Assembly (NCBI RefSeq): GCF_002102185.1
Contig: NZ_LQOW01000002.1
Location: 62,001 to 126,000 of the forward strand
Direction of reading: 5' to 3'
DNA: 64,000 nt
DNA from: Mycobacterium fragae
GTDB lineage: Bacteria > Actinomycetota > Actinomycetes > Mycobacteriales > Mycobacteriaceae
The position numbers and the translations under genes were made by a program. Shown piece after piece: positions 37,320 to 46,067 of this stretch (its first letter is position 1; every line of letters begins with the position of its first letter). A model generated the notes under the pieces. The model ran no database searches, had not been told where the DNA came from, and worked only from the letters and a program-made list of their open reading frames with translations.

Positions 37320-38087
37320 TCACTTCGGCGCGAAGCGCTGCCCGGCGTCCAAGCGCAGGCACTGGCCGTTCAGCATCGGGTTGTCGATGATGGCCGCGAC
37401 CAACTTGGCGTACTCCTCGGGGCGGCCGAGACGACGCGGGAAGGCCGCGTCCTTGGTCAGCGCAGTGGCGTATTCGTCCGGGATGCCCTTCGTGAGTCCC
37501 GTCGCGAACAGGCTCGGTGCGATGGCCAGCACCCGGATGCCCAGCGATCCCAGGTCGCGCGCCATGGTCAGGCACATCCCGGCGATGCCCGCCTTGGCCG
37601 CCGTATAGGCGACCTGCCCGATCTGACCCTCGAACGCCGCGATCGACGCGGTGTTGACGATGACGCCACGCTCCTCGTCTTCCGGCTCGTTCTTGCTCAT
37701 GTGGCTTGCCGCCAGCCGGCTGATGTTGAACGTGGCGATGAGGTTGAGATCGATCACCGACTGGAAGGATTCCAGGTCGTGCGGACCGGACTTCGACATC
37801 GTCCGCTTGGCAATGCCACCGCCGGCCGTCGTCACCGTGACGTGCAATCCGCCGAGACTGTCGACGGCGGCCTGCAGCGCCTCTTCGGTGCCGGTGAAGT
37901 CGGTGACGTCCACCGGGTAGAACGAACCGCCCCCACCTTTTAGGCCGGCGGCGACGTCCTTGCCGTCGGAGCCCTCGCGATCGAGGATCGCGACGCTCGC
38001 CCCGCGCTCGGCCAGCAGTTCGGCGCTGGCGCGGCCCATGCCCGAAGCGCCGCCGATGACGGCCACCTTCTTGCCATTGATCTCCAT
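37320..38087 (-). CDS. SDR, 3-hydroxyacyl-CoA dehydrogenase-like
   Basis: A 255-residue SDR resembling type II 3-hydroxyacyl-CoA dehydrogenases (HSD17B10 class). Cofactor motif 'VAVIGGASGMGRASAELLAE'; an NAD-type acidic residue after strand 2 ('VAILDREGSDG'); 'VTVTTAGGG' in the NAG position; catalytic Ser in 'VIVNTASIAAFEGQIGQVAY' with YTAAK. It would oxidise a 3-hydroxyacyl-CoA in beta-oxidation, which fits its neighbours fadE22, thiolase-like and DUF35 genes. The ribosome site AAGGAGG sits inside a small inverted repeat (CAAAC...GTTTG at 38089-38104). Confidence 0.86.
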   Translation of the reverse strand: MEINGKKVAVIGGASGMGRASAELLAERGASVAILDREGSDGKDVAAGLKGGGGSFYPVDVTDFTGTEEALQAAVDSLGGLHVTVTTAGGGIAKRTMSKSGPHDLESFQSVIDLNLIATFNISRLAASHMSKNEPEDEERGVIVNTASIAAFEGQIGQVAYTAAKAGIAGMCLTMARDLGSLGIRVLAIAPSLFATGLTKGIPDEYATALTKDAAFPRRLGRPEEYAKLVAAIIDNPMLNGQCLRLDAGQRFAPK

Positions 38088-38183
38088 TCAAACCTCCTTG
38101 TTTGACCGGATCCTTGACCCGTTGCCACAGCACGCTATCGCGGCGACCCACGGAGTTGTCGGTCAGGCATGTCAAGCTGAGCT

Positions 38184-39719
38184 GTGCTGCTGATCGACGT
38201 GGCGACAACCTCGGCCGAAGTGGGCGGCTCCGCTTCCCGTCGGGCCAAGATCGCCAGGATCGCCGACCTACTCGGCCGCGCCAAGGCCGACCCCGCACTG
38301 GTCGCGATCGTCGTGGCATGGCTTTCCGGCGAGCTGCGGCAACGCCAGATCGGCGTGGGGTGGGCGACGTTGCGGTCGGTGCCGCCCGCGGCGGCGCAGC
38401 CGAGCCTGACGGTCATCGAAGTCGACGCCACTTTCTCGGCAATCGGTGCGGTGACCGGCAAGGGATCACAGGCGCGCCGCGCCGAACTTGTCGCCGGATT
38501 GTTCGCGTCGGCCACCGAGACCGAACAGATGTTTCTGCGCCGGCTGCTGACCGGCGAGCTGCGCCAGGGCGCGCTGGCCGGGATCATGGCCGACGCTGTC
38601 GCCGCCGCCGCACAGATCCCCGCCACGGCCGTACGGCGGGCGGCCATGCTGGGGGGCGATCTGCCCGCGGTCGCCGCAGCGGGCCTGACCGGGGGCACGG
38701 CGACGCTTGACGCCTTCACGCTAAGGGTGGGCCGACCGGTCGGCCCGATGTTGGCGCAAACCGCCACCGGTGTAACCGAGGCGCTCGAAAAGCTCGGCGG
38801 CACAGCCGTTTTCGAGGCAAAATTGGACGGCGCGCGGGTGCAGGTGCACCGGGCGGGTGACCAGGTCACCGTCTACACCCGAAGCCTCGACGACGTCACC
38901 TCCCGCCTGCCCGAGGTGGTGGAAGCGACGCTGGCACTGCCGGTGAGCGAGCTGATCGCCGACGGGGAGGCGATCGCGCTGCGGCCGGACAACCGGCCGC
39001 AGCCATTCCAGGTCACCGGGTCGCGGTTCGGCCGATCGGTCGATGTCGCGGCCGCCCGGGCGGCACAGCCGCTGTCGGTGTTCTTTTTCGACATCTTGCA
39101 CTGCGATGGCGTTGACCTGCTCGATGCGCCGACCACCGAACGCGTGGCGGTCCTCGACGAGATCGCCCCGACCCGGCATCGGGTCGACCGGCTGGTGACC
39201 TCTGATGCCTCCGCCGCCGATCGTTTCCTGGCGGCCACGCTGGCCGCCGGGCATGAAGGCGTGATGGCCAAGTCGCTGACGGCGCCCTACGAGGCCGGAC
39301 GCCGCGGCGCGGGCTGGCTCAAGGTGAAACCGGTGCACACGCTGGACTTGGTCGTGCTGGCGGTCGAGTGGGGGTCGGGACGGCGCCGTGGGAAGCTCTC
39401 CAACATCCATCTGGGCGCCCGCGACCCGGCCACCGGTGGCTACGTGATGCTCGGCAAGACATTCAAGGGCATGACCGACGCCATGCTGGAGTGGCAGACC
39501 GCACGGTTTCTGGAACTGGCCACCGGCCCCACCGACGGCTATGTGGTGCCGCTGCGACCAGAGCAGGTGGTTGAGGTGGGGTTCGACGGTGTTCAGACGT
39601 CTTCGCGCTATCCCGGCGGTCTGGCCCTGCGTTTCGCCCGGGTGCTGCGCTACCGCGACGACAAGGGCCCGGCCGAGGCCGACACCATCGACACCGTTCG
39701 CGCCCTACAGCGGGACTGA
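38184..39719 (+). CDS. ligB: ATP-dependent DNA ligase
   Basis: A 511-residue ATP-dependent ligase, in addition to the NAD-dependent LigA expected elsewhere. The N-terminal DNA-binding domain runs to about residue 200; the nucleotidyltransferase motif I with the adenylated Lys is '[16 protein letters not shown]', motif III '[17 protein letters not shown]', motif IV '[17 protein letters not shown]' and motif V '[20 protein letters not shown]'. All are intact. It aligns along its whole length with M. tuberculosis LigB (Rv3062). The start is GTG at 38184. Divergent from the SDR gene. Confidence 0.95.
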   Translation: MLLIDVATTSAEVGGSASRRAKIARIADLLGRAKADPALVAIVVAWLSGELRQRQIGVGWATLRSVPPAAAQPSLTVIEVDATFSAIGAVTGKGSQARRAELVAGLFASATETEQMFLRRLLTGELRQGALAGIMADAVAAAAQIPATAVRRAAMLGGDLPAVAAAGLTGGTATLDAFTLRVGRPVGPMLAQTATGVTEALEKLGGTAVFEAKLDGARVQVHRAGDQVTVYTRSLDDVTSRLPEVVEATLALPVSELIADGEAIALRPDNRPQPFQVTGSRFGRSVDVAAARAAQPLSVFFFDILHCDGVDLLDAPTTERVAVLDEIAPTRHRVDRLVTSDASAADRFLAATLAAGHEGVMAKSLTAPYEAGRRGAGWLKVKPVHTLDLVVLAVEWGSGRRRGKLSNIHLGARDPATGGYVMLGKTFKGMTDAMLEWQTARFLELATGPTDGYVVPLRPEQVVEVGFDGVQTSSRYPGGLALRFARVLRYRDDKGPAEADTIDTVRALQRD

Positions 39720-40040
39720 TCCGCCCCGCGTGTAGACACGACACGCCGGCGCACACCGATGTATTCCGAATCGCAACCATATTGCGCTGCAAGGTAATTC
39801 GTGCTGTCGATAGGCCTCCCACTAAGAGAGCGGGTAATGGTCTGCGCCAATCGAATTCACAGCGGGGGCATAGCTTCATGCGAGAAGGTGATAACGGCTG
39901 TTGCAGTTCGACGAAATACTCCTCGCGAGGCGCTCTGAAGTAGTTCGGCAACAGCATGTTTGACAAATCGGCCAGCTTAGCCGCAAATGTTTACCACAAT
40001 GCTTTATGGAGAATAACCGGACAAGGAGAAGGTTGGGCTG
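39720..40040 (+). promoter_or_regulatory. A+T-richer 321-bp promoter region before the PAP2-like gene
   Basis: No ORF is supported here. The stretch is clearly less G+C-rich than its surroundings and contains several TA-rich hexamers, a 10-bp palindrome CCTCGCGAGG (39921-39930) and, at its end, AAGGAGAAGG as ribosome site for the next gene. It probably carries the promoter and a long leader. Confidence 0.4.
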
Positions 40041-41315
40041 GTGTCAGTAACAACCGATCGAAAGGTCCGGGTGTTCAAACGCGAACCGCAGAAGGCTGCC
40101 ACCAGGCTGTTCCGCCGCGCGGGCCGACCCCCCGCCGCGCCGCTGGAACAAGCCGATTCCGTCTCATCCGCTGAGTCTGTTACCCGCGATCGTCGGCTGA
40201 CGTTGACGCGACGAGTGGCGGTCACGGTTTGGGCTGCTGTCGTGGTGTACCGGACCGTGACGGCGGGCCTCGCATTCAACCGCGAGCTGCTGTTGCTCTA
40301 CATCGTCACCGGGCTCATCGCCGCGAGCATCGGTCGTCGCCGCAAAGTGTTCACGGTGGTGCGTGACTGGCTGCCGTTCGCGCTTGTGCTGCTGCTGTAC
40401 GACCTCAGCCGCGGGGCCGCGGCGTTTCTCGGCGCGCCGACACTGTGGCACTTCCAGCCGGATGCGGACCGGTTGTTGTTCTTCGGGGTGATGCCGACGG
40501 TGTGGTTGCAGGAGCGCATCAAGATGGCGCAGCCGCCGTGGTGGGAAGTGATCATCAGCAGCATTTACATGTCGTTTTTCATCCTGCCCTACGTGGTGGC
40601 CGGAATTCTGTGGCTGCGCAACCGAAGCGACTGGGCAGCGTTTGTCCGGCGCTTCGTGGCGTTGTCGTTCGGCGCGCTGATCATCTACATCGTCCTGCCG
40701 GCAGCACCGCCGTGGGCGGCCGCGCGCTGCACCGCCGCCGACGTCGCCGGCGGACCGTCCGATCCCCCGTGCATGTTCAAAGGCCCCGCCGGTGTCCCCG
40801 ACGGCGGATTGCTGGGCGCCATGCACATCAGCCAGCCCGGCGCCCACCACTTCGTGGAGCGGATCTCCACTCGGGGCTGGGGAACGTTGCATCTGCAGTC
40901 GGCCGGAGCGCTGGTCAACTCCGGGCAGGCCAGCGTGAACCTGGTCGCGGCAATCCCGTCGCTGCATGCCGCGTTGACCGCGATGATCTCGGTGTTCCTC
41001 TGGCGCCGGGTCAGGCCGAGGTGGCGTCCGCTGCTGGTGGCTTACCCGGTGGCGATGGCGTTCGTGCTGGTGTACTCCGCGGAGCACTTCGTCATCGACA
41101 TCCTGCTCGGTTGGGCGCTCGCCGGGATCGTGATGCTGGTGCTCGGTCGTGCTGAGGCTTGGTGGCCGCGGCGGCGCGCGGCCAAGTCATCCGTCGTCGA
41201 CCTGGCCCAGCCAGCGGGCGATCTTGGCGGCGGCCTCCCCGTAGAAGGTGCGATAGACCCGGTCGGCGACATAGCCGATGTGCGGGGTGGCGACCACGTT
41301 GTCCAGGGTGCGTAG
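40041..41315 (+). CDS. PAP2/AUR1-like membrane phosphotransferase
   Basis: A 424-residue membrane protein with about six hydrophobic segments between residues 65 and 360 and an unstructured, basic N-terminus. The catalytic His/His/Asp set of the inositol-phosphorylceramide-synthase type PAP2 family is visible: 'LVAAIPSLHAALTAMISVFL' and 'YSAEHFVIDILLGWALAGIV'. The hydrophilic loop of about residues 230-290 is likely outside. Mycobacteria use such enzymes for phosphoinositol-type lipid or polar-head transfer; the substrate is unknown. Its last 43 codons run antisense over the 3' end of the next, convergent gene, so the true C-terminus might be shorter in related strains. Confidence 0.82.
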   Translation: MSVTTDRKVRVFKREPQKAATRLFRRAGRPPAAPLEQADSVSSAESVTRDRRLTLTRRVAVTVWAAVVVYRTVTAGLAFNRELLLLYIVTGLIAASIGRRRKVFTVVRDWLPFALVLLLYDLSRGAAAFLGAPTLWHFQPDADRLLFFGVMPTVWLQERIKMAQPPWWEVIISSIYMSFFILPYVVAGILWLRNRSDWAAFVRRFVALSFGALIIYIVLPAAPPWAAARCTAADVAGGPSDPPCMFKGPAGVPDGGLLGAMHISQPGAHHFVERISTRGWGTLHLQSAGALVNSGQASVNLVAAIPSLHAALTAMISVFLWRRVRPRWRPLLVAYPVAMAFVLVYSAEHFVIDILLGWALAGIVMLVLGRAEAWWPRRRAAKSSVVDLAQPAGDLGGGLPVEGAIDPVGDIADVRGGDHVVQGA

Positions 41316-42125
41316 CGGATGCCCGTCCGGCAGCGGCTCGGTGTCGAAGACGTCGAGGCCCGCCCCCGCGATGCGGTGTGACCGCAAGGCATCGATGAGA
41401 GCGGTCTCGTCGACGATGGGGCCGCGTGATGTGTTGACTAGCAAGGCCGTCGGCTTCATCAGGCCCAGTTCGGCGGCGCCGACCAGACCACGCGTGCGCT
41501 CGCTCAGCACCAGATGGATGGTCAGCACATCCGCTCGGCTGAACAATTCGTCCTTGGACACATAGGTCGCCCCGGCCTGCTGGGCGGTCTCGCGGGTCAG
41601 GTTCGTGCTCCAGGCGATGACGTCCATGCCGAACGCCGTCGCGACGCGTGCCACGCGGGTGCCGATCCGGCCCAGGCCCAGTACGCCCAGCACCGCCCCG
41701 CCGAGCTGGCGACCGACCGACGTCTGCCAGGCACCGCCGCGCACGGACTGGCATTCGTCGATGATCCGGCGGGCGGCGGCCAGGATCAGCGCCCAGGTCA
41801 GTTCGACTGTCGACTCCAGATAGCCTCCGGTGGTGCTGACGTAGATGCCGCGCTCCTTGGCGGCCGCGACGTCGATCGAAGCGTTGAACGGGCCGGTGGA
41901 CGCGATCATCTTCAGCCGCGGCAACCGCTCGATGACACTGCGCGGCAACGGTGTTCGCTCACGCATCACGCACACCACGTCGAATGGCATCAACCTTTCG
42001 ATGACGGCGTCTGGATCGGCGAGGTGATCCTGGAAGACGGTGATGTCCGCGCGCGCCGTCACCTCTGACCAGTCGGCCATGCTCAGCGCGACGTTCTGGT
42101 AATCGTCGAGAATTGCGACCCGCAT
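41187..42125 (-). CDS. D-isomer-specific 2-hydroxyacid dehydrogenase
   Basis: A 312-residue NAD(P)-dependent enzyme of the phosphoglycerate/glycerate dehydrogenase family. The Rossmann motif is 'GVLGLGRIGTRVARVATAFG', the catalytic Arg is in 'LLVNTSRGPIVDETALIDAL', the Glu in 'LDVFDTEPLPDGHPL' and the His in 'ATPHIGYVADRVY'. The substrate is a 2-keto or 2-hydroxy acid of unknown identity. The ORF is open to 42404, but the ATG at 42125 (MRVAILDDYQ) fits the family's N-terminus exactly. The stop lies inside the convergent PAP2-like gene. Confidence 0.92.
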   Translation of the reverse strand: MRVAILDDYQNVALSMADWSEVTARADITVFQDHLADPDAVIERLMPFDVVCVMRERTPLPRSVIERLPRLKMIASTGPFNASIDVAAAKERGIYVSTTGGYLESTVELTWALILAAARRIIDECQSVRGGAWQTSVGRQLGGAVLGVLGLGRIGTRVARVATAFGMDVIAWSTNLTRETAQQAGATYVSKDELFSRADVLTIHLVLSERTRGLVGAAELGLMKPTALLVNTSRGPIVDETALIDALRSHRIAGAGLDVFDTEPLPDGHPLRTLDNVVATPHIGYVADRVYRTFYGEAAAKIARWLGQVDDG

Positions 42126-42156
42126 CGTGCCAATGTGCCACAGCGGCAAGATCGCC

Positions 42157-42624
42157 TCAGGCCGGCGCGCTCCAGTGGGTTCCCGAGGCGCTGCCCTCGG
42201 CGGGTTCGTTGCGGCCGAATATGAATGGGGCGAAGACGATTTCACGGCCGTCGGGATCGCGATAGGTGACGGCTCCCGTCGCCTCCCAATACGGGTGGGA
42301 CTGCACCGGTTCCAGCCCCGCCGCCCGCAGGCGCGCCGTCGCCTGCTGCTGTGCCGCCGCGTCGGGGAAGTACAGACACAACTGCTCGTGACTGTCGACG
42401 GCAACTGGTTCGGCGGCCTCGACGATTTCGAAGGTCAGCGACGATCCCGGTAATCCGAATATCGCGCCGTTGCTGCCGTAGCTGCCCGCGAACGTGGCGC
42501 AAAGCGGCAGCCCGACCAGATCGCGGTAGAACTCGACGGATTGCTCGAACCGAGCGGAGCGGCGGGCGAAACGGATTGCCCCGATCGACGCCAATTCGTC
42601 GGGCCAGTGCGTAGTTGGATTCAC
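42157..42624 (-). CDS. VOC superfamily protein (glyoxalase/dioxygenase fold)
   Basis: A 155-residue protein with two paired beta-alpha-beta-beta units: 'GAIRFARRSARFEQSVEFYR' with 'LVGLPLCATF', and 'SHPYWEATGAVTYRDPDGRE' ending in 'IVFAPFIF'. One metal-ligand-type Glu/His pair of the fold is likely in 'EQLCLYFPD'. Substrate unknown. It lies 31 bp upstream of the 2-hydroxyacid dehydrogenase gene on the same strand and is probably co-transcribed with it. Confidence 0.8.
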   Translation of the reverse strand: MNPTTHWPDELASIGAIRFARRSARFEQSVEFYRDLVGLPLCATFAGSYGSNGAIFGLPGSSLTFEIVEAAEPVAVDSHEQLCLYFPDAAAQQQATARLRAAGLEPVQSHPYWEATGAVTYRDPDGREIVFAPFIFGRNEPAEGSASGTHWSAPA

Positions 42625-42702
42625 CCCGTCGACGCTAGAACCTCAACGGCTGTTCAGGTCAAGCGGTTGACGTCACGCCTTGATCCGAAGTACACATTGC
42701 CG

Positions 42703-43536
42703 ATGTCCACCTGGCTCATCACCGGCTGCTCGACCGGTCTGGGCCGTGCCCTCGCCGAAGCCGTGATCGGCGCCGGACACAACGCGGTGGTCACTGCGCG
42801 CGACGTGACGAAGGTCGCCGACCTGGCCGACGCCGCGCCCGAGCGGGTGCTCGCCGCGGCCCTCGACGTCACCAGGCCCGAGCAGATCCGCGACGCTGTG
42901 CAGCAGGCGGAAGACCGCTTCGGCGGCGGCCCGGACGTACTGGTCAACAACGCCGGTTACGGATACCGTGCCGCCGTCGAAGAAGGCGACGACGACGACG
43001 TCCGCACCCTGTTCGAGACGCACTTCTTCGGCACGGTCGCCATGATCAAGGCCGTCCTGCCGGGTATGCGGGCACGCCGCAGCGGCGCCATCGTGAACAT
43101 CTCTTCGATCGGTGTCCAGCTGACCCCAGTGGGCTCCGGCTACTACTCCGCGGCCAAGGCCGCCATCGAAGGCATCAGCGGCGCCCTGCGCGGCGAGCTC
43201 GCACCGCTCGGCATCTCGGTGACCGTGGTTGAGCCCGGGGCATTCCGCACCGACTTCGCCGGCCGCTCGCTCGCCCAGTCGTCCAGTGTCATCGACGACT
43301 ATGCCGCCACCGCCGGGCAACGCCGCAAGGAGAACGACACCATGCACGGCAACCAGCCCGGCGACCCCGCCAAGGCCGGCGCCGCGATCATCGCGGCCGT
43401 CGAATCAACCGAGCCCCCGGCATTCCTGCTCCTTGGCCCGGACGCCCTGGCCGCCTATCGCTACGTCGCCGACGCGCGTGCAAAGGAGATCGCAAACTGG
43501 GAACAGCTCAGCGCCAGCACTAATTTCGACACCTGA
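42703..43536 (+). CDS. Short-chain dehydrogenase/reductase
   Basis: A 277-residue classical SDR: cofactor motif 'WLITGCSTGLGRALAEAVIG', NNAG in 'PDVLVNNAGYGYRAAVEEG', catalytic Ser in 'SGAIVNISSIGVQL' and YxxxK in 'GYYSAAKAAIEGISGALRGE'. After strand 2 the residues 'VVTARDVTKVADL' suggest NADP preference (Arg). Substrate unknown. The ORF is open 54 codons further upstream, over the divergent VOC gene, but the ATG at 42703 begins right at the Rossmann strand as usual. Followed by ppk2 after 28 bp. Confidence 0.88.
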   Translation: MSTWLITGCSTGLGRALAEAVIGAGHNAVVTARDVTKVADLADAAPERVLAAALDVTRPEQIRDAVQQAEDRFGGGPDVLVNNAGYGYRAAVEEGDDDDVRTLFETHFFGTVAMIKAVLPGMRARRSGAIVNISSIGVQLTPVGSGYYSAAKAAIEGISGALRGELAPLGISVTVVEPGAFRTDFAGRSLAQSSSVIDDYAATAGQRRKENDTMHGNQPGDPAKAGAAIIAAVESTEPPAFLLLGPDALAAYRYVADARAKEIANWEQLSASTNFDT

Positions 43537-43564
43537 CGGGCACTTCGCTGTAGCCTCGCAACCC

Positions 43565-44443
43565 ATGGCAGAGATAGATCTGGAAACCCTTTCGACTCCC
43601 GGACATGGGTACACCGTCAACTACGACGATGCCGACGATCCGATCCTGTGCGATCAGGACGGCAACCACATCCAGACCTGGCGCGAGGGCTATCCGTACG
43701 ACGAGCGCATGCCGCGCGACGAATATGAGCGCGAGAAGCGGCGGCTGCAAATTGAGCTACTGAAGTTGCAGAGGGACAGCAAGCGCACCAATGCCCGGTA
43801 CGTGGTTCTGTTCGAGGGCCGTGACGCTGCTGGCAAGGGCGGCACGATTCAGCGTTTCATGGAGCACCTCAATCCGCGCAGTGCCCGCGCCGTCGCGCTT
43901 GACAAGCCCACCGAGAGCGAACAAACGCAGTGGTATTTCCAGCGCTACATATCCAACCTGCCGGCCGGTGGTGAGATCGTGTTGTTCGACCGGTCGTGGT
44001 ACAACCGCGCGGTCGTTGAGAAGGTGCTGGGGTTCTGCACGCTCGAGCAGCACGCCGAATTCCTCGAGCAGGCACCGCTTGTCGAACGGATGCTGGTCGC
44101 TGATGGGATCTGCCTGACCAAGCTGTGGTTCTCGGTGTCACCCGCCGAGCAACGCACTCGGTTCGCCATGCGCCTGGTCGATCCCGTTCGGCAGTGGAAG
44201 TTTTCGCCGGTAGACATGGAGTCGCTGGACAAATGGGACGACTACACAGCGGCCAAGGAGGAGATGTTCAACGCGACGGACACCGACTTCGCTCCGTGGA
44301 TCGTCGTCAAAAGCAACGACAAGAAGCGAGCCCGCATCAACGCGATGCGCTACGTCCTTGCCAACTCAGACTACGAAGACAAGGACGAAGAGGTTGTGGG
44401 ACAACCGGATCCGTTGATCGTGGGCCGCGCGCTGGCCGAATGA
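43565..44443 (+). CDS. ppk2: Polyphosphate kinase 2
   Basis: A 292-residue PPK2 (class I) that makes NTP from NDP and polyphosphate or the reverse. Walker A is 'VVLFEGRDAAGKGGTIQRFM', the lid region 'VALDKPTESEQTQWYFQRYI' and Walker B 'GGEIVLFDRSWYNRAVVEKV'; 'PWIVVKSNDKKRARINAMRY' is the family's C-terminal block. Its length and sequence fit the mycobacterial PPK2 (Rv3232c group). It ends 1 bp from a convergent CYTH-CHAD gene, whose CHAD domain binds polyphosphate, so the pair is functionally linked. Confidence 0.93.
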   Translation: MAEIDLETLSTPGHGYTVNYDDADDPILCDQDGNHIQTWREGYPYDERMPRDEYEREKRRLQIELLKLQRDSKRTNARYVVLFEGRDAAGKGGTIQRFMEHLNPRSARAVALDKPTESEQTQWYFQRYISNLPAGGEIVLFDRSWYNRAVVEKVLGFCTLEQHAEFLEQAPLVERMLVADGICLTKLWFSVSPAEQRTRFAMRLVDPVRQWKFSPVDMESLDKWDDYTAAKEEMFNATDTDFAPWIVVKSNDKKRARINAMRYVLANSDYEDKDEEVVGQPDPLIVGRALAE

Positions 44444-44444
44444 G

Positions 44445-45863
44445 TTACAACAGTTTTCGAGCCTGCTGGCGGCACTCTTCGGCGATTTGTTTTTCGCGCG
44501 AGAACAACAGCCCGTAGCTGAAGCCATTTTCGCCGACCGTTGTACCGGCCTCCACTGCCATTTGCTGAAGTGTGGCTGATGCCACCACGGTGTCCTGGTG
44601 GTCGCCCAGCACGGATTGAATCCGCTTGTAGTGCTTGATCGTTTGTTTCGTCTTCTTCGTATTACCGGCAGGCTTGGACAGCTCGGCGGCGTATCGCGCA
44701 CGCTTGGCCGCCTTGCGTGCCCGGTGCAACATCGCGTCCTCACCATCCGTCAGTGCGGCGGTGAGCCGCCGATCGGCTTTACGGCTGGCACGCCGAGTTT
44801 TGCGGATCAGCTCGGCAGTCGTGGTATCGGGATCGACCGGCGGGTCGGTGCGCCATTCGCGTAGCACCGCCATGATGGCCAGATACCGCGGCGAGTCCAT
44901 GGCTTCACGCAGGCGCTCGCGCGCCGGCAGTTCAATGCTTTGCAGATCGTTGCGAATACGGGACCGCACGGGTCCCAAGATGAGCTCCTCCGGAAACCCG
45001 TCGAGCGCCTCGTTGAATCTGCGGCGCTGAACCTGGCAGTCGCGCACGTCGCCGAGCAGGCCCGCAAACCATCGCAGCTCGTCATCGAGCTCGCCAACGA
45101 CCGATCGGTCCAGCAGCTTCCCGAAAACCCGCAGCGTGCTGCGCAGACGCCTGATGGCGACCCGAGTGTCGTGAATGGGGTCGTGGCCACGACGCAACCC
45201 CAAATCACCCGCCATGATCGCATCGATCTGCGTTCCGAGATATCTGACCAGGGCATGCGCCGCGGGGGACGCCGGCTCGGTACTCGGGGTGGGCGATACC
45301 ACGTGGGAAAGCTTCGACGGATACCGAGACGGCCGTGCTCCGGCATACCGGAGACGATCGGTCAGCCGCTTTGGCACCGATGGCGTGTGCGGCCCGAGTT
45401 CAACCTCGATCTCACGCCAAGCCAACAAGCGCTCATCTGCCCAAGCGTGTACGGAGTCGTCAGCGACCTCGGCGCAGAGCTCGTTGGCTACCGGATCGCG
45501 GATCCGGTAGCGGTTCCGCATCGTGTGAATGGTCGCAACACTGGTCAGGGGCTTCCCCAAACTGATGCCGGTCAGCAGCTTCGTCATGGCAGCGGGCGGA
45601 ACATCCGTTGGCGGCCAGCGCAATTCGGTAGGACCCGCAGTCCAGGACGTCGTGAGCTGCCAGCCCGGATCGTCGTAGCCGTCCCGACGACGCACTTGAA
45701 TGCCATGAGCTTGCAGATCGCGCTCGGGCGTGTCGTAGTAGACAGTGCGCAGGTCAACGGTGTCATGGTCGAGTTGGCCATGCGCGATGATGTCGCCAAG
45801 GTCGGGCAACGCGAACCGCTCGTCGACGTCCCACTTGACTTCGCGGTCGAGAACGTTCTTCAT
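44445..45863 (-). CDS. CYTH-CHAD domain protein (polyphosphate-associated)
   Basis: A 472-residue protein. Residues 1-195 form a CYTH triphosphate-tunnel domain starting 'NVLDREVKWDVDE', where the usual ExExK reads D-x-E-x-K, with 'DLRTVYYDTPERDLQAHGIQ' and 'WREIEVELGPHTPSVPKRL'. Residues about 215-470 form the CHAD helical domain with its conserved histidines and basic residues ('HDTRVAIRRLRSTLRVFG', 'HRARKAAKRARYAAEL', 'VLGDHQDTV'). CHAD domains bind polyphosphate, and CYTH domains often hydrolyse tripolyphosphate. The convergent ppk2 gene fits this role. Confidence 0.92.
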   Translation of the reverse strand: MKNVLDREVKWDVDERFALPDLGDIIAHGQLDHDTVDLRTVYYDTPERDLQAHGIQVRRRDGYDDPGWQLTTSWTAGPTELRWPPTDVPPAAMTKLLTGISLGKPLTSVATIHTMRNRYRIRDPVANELCAEVADDSVHAWADERLLAWREIEVELGPHTPSVPKRLTDRLRYAGARPSRYPSKLSHVVSPTPSTEPASPAAHALVRYLGTQIDAIMAGDLGLRRGHDPIHDTRVAIRRLRSTLRVFGKLLDRSVVGELDDELRWFAGLLGDVRDCQVQRRRFNEALDGFPEELILGPVRSRIRNDLQSIELPARERLREAMDSPRYLAIMAVLREWRTDPPVDPDTTTAELIRKTRRASRKADRRLTAALTDGEDAMLHRARKAAKRARYAAELSKPAGNTKKTKQTIKHYKRIQSVLGDHQDTVVASATLQQMAVEAGTTVGENGFSYGLLFSREKQIAEECRQQARKLL

Positions 45864-45918
45864 GCTGAAAGGGGTTTCCGCAGGGCCAGACGGTCAAACT
45901 GTTTGCTGACCTGAGACG

Positions 45919-45991
45919 TGGAGCTAAGGGGACTCGAACCCCTGACCCCCACACTGCCAGTGTGGTGCGCTACCAGCTGCGCCATAGCCCC
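45919..45991 (-). tRNA. tRNA-Ala (anticodon GGC)
   Basis: A 73-nt cloverleaf read on the minus strand: acceptor GGGGCTA/TAGCTCC (with one G-U pair), D-stem GCGC/GCGC, anticodon stem CCACA/TGTGG around loop CTGGCAG, T-stem AGGGG/CCCCT with TTCGAGT loop, discriminator A. The CCA end is not encoded. The anticodon GGC reads the Ala codon GCC, the main Ala codon in this genome. No integrated element is seen next to it. Confidence 0.95.
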
Positions 45992-46067
45992 GCAAAGTTG
46001 TGCCCATCGAAGCTACACCACGGTCTGCTGGCCTTCAAAGCCGCAGCTCAGCATGGGTCTGGAACGC

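Noticed and set aside
38089-38104. CAAAC...GTTTG palindrome over the SDR ribosome site
   Set aside because: Five-bp arms around the AAGGAGG are within chance expectation; mentioned only in the gene entry.
45919-45991. tRNA-Ala as the attachment site of an integrated element
   Set aside because: No duplicated tRNA 3' end, integrase or foreign-looking genes next to it.
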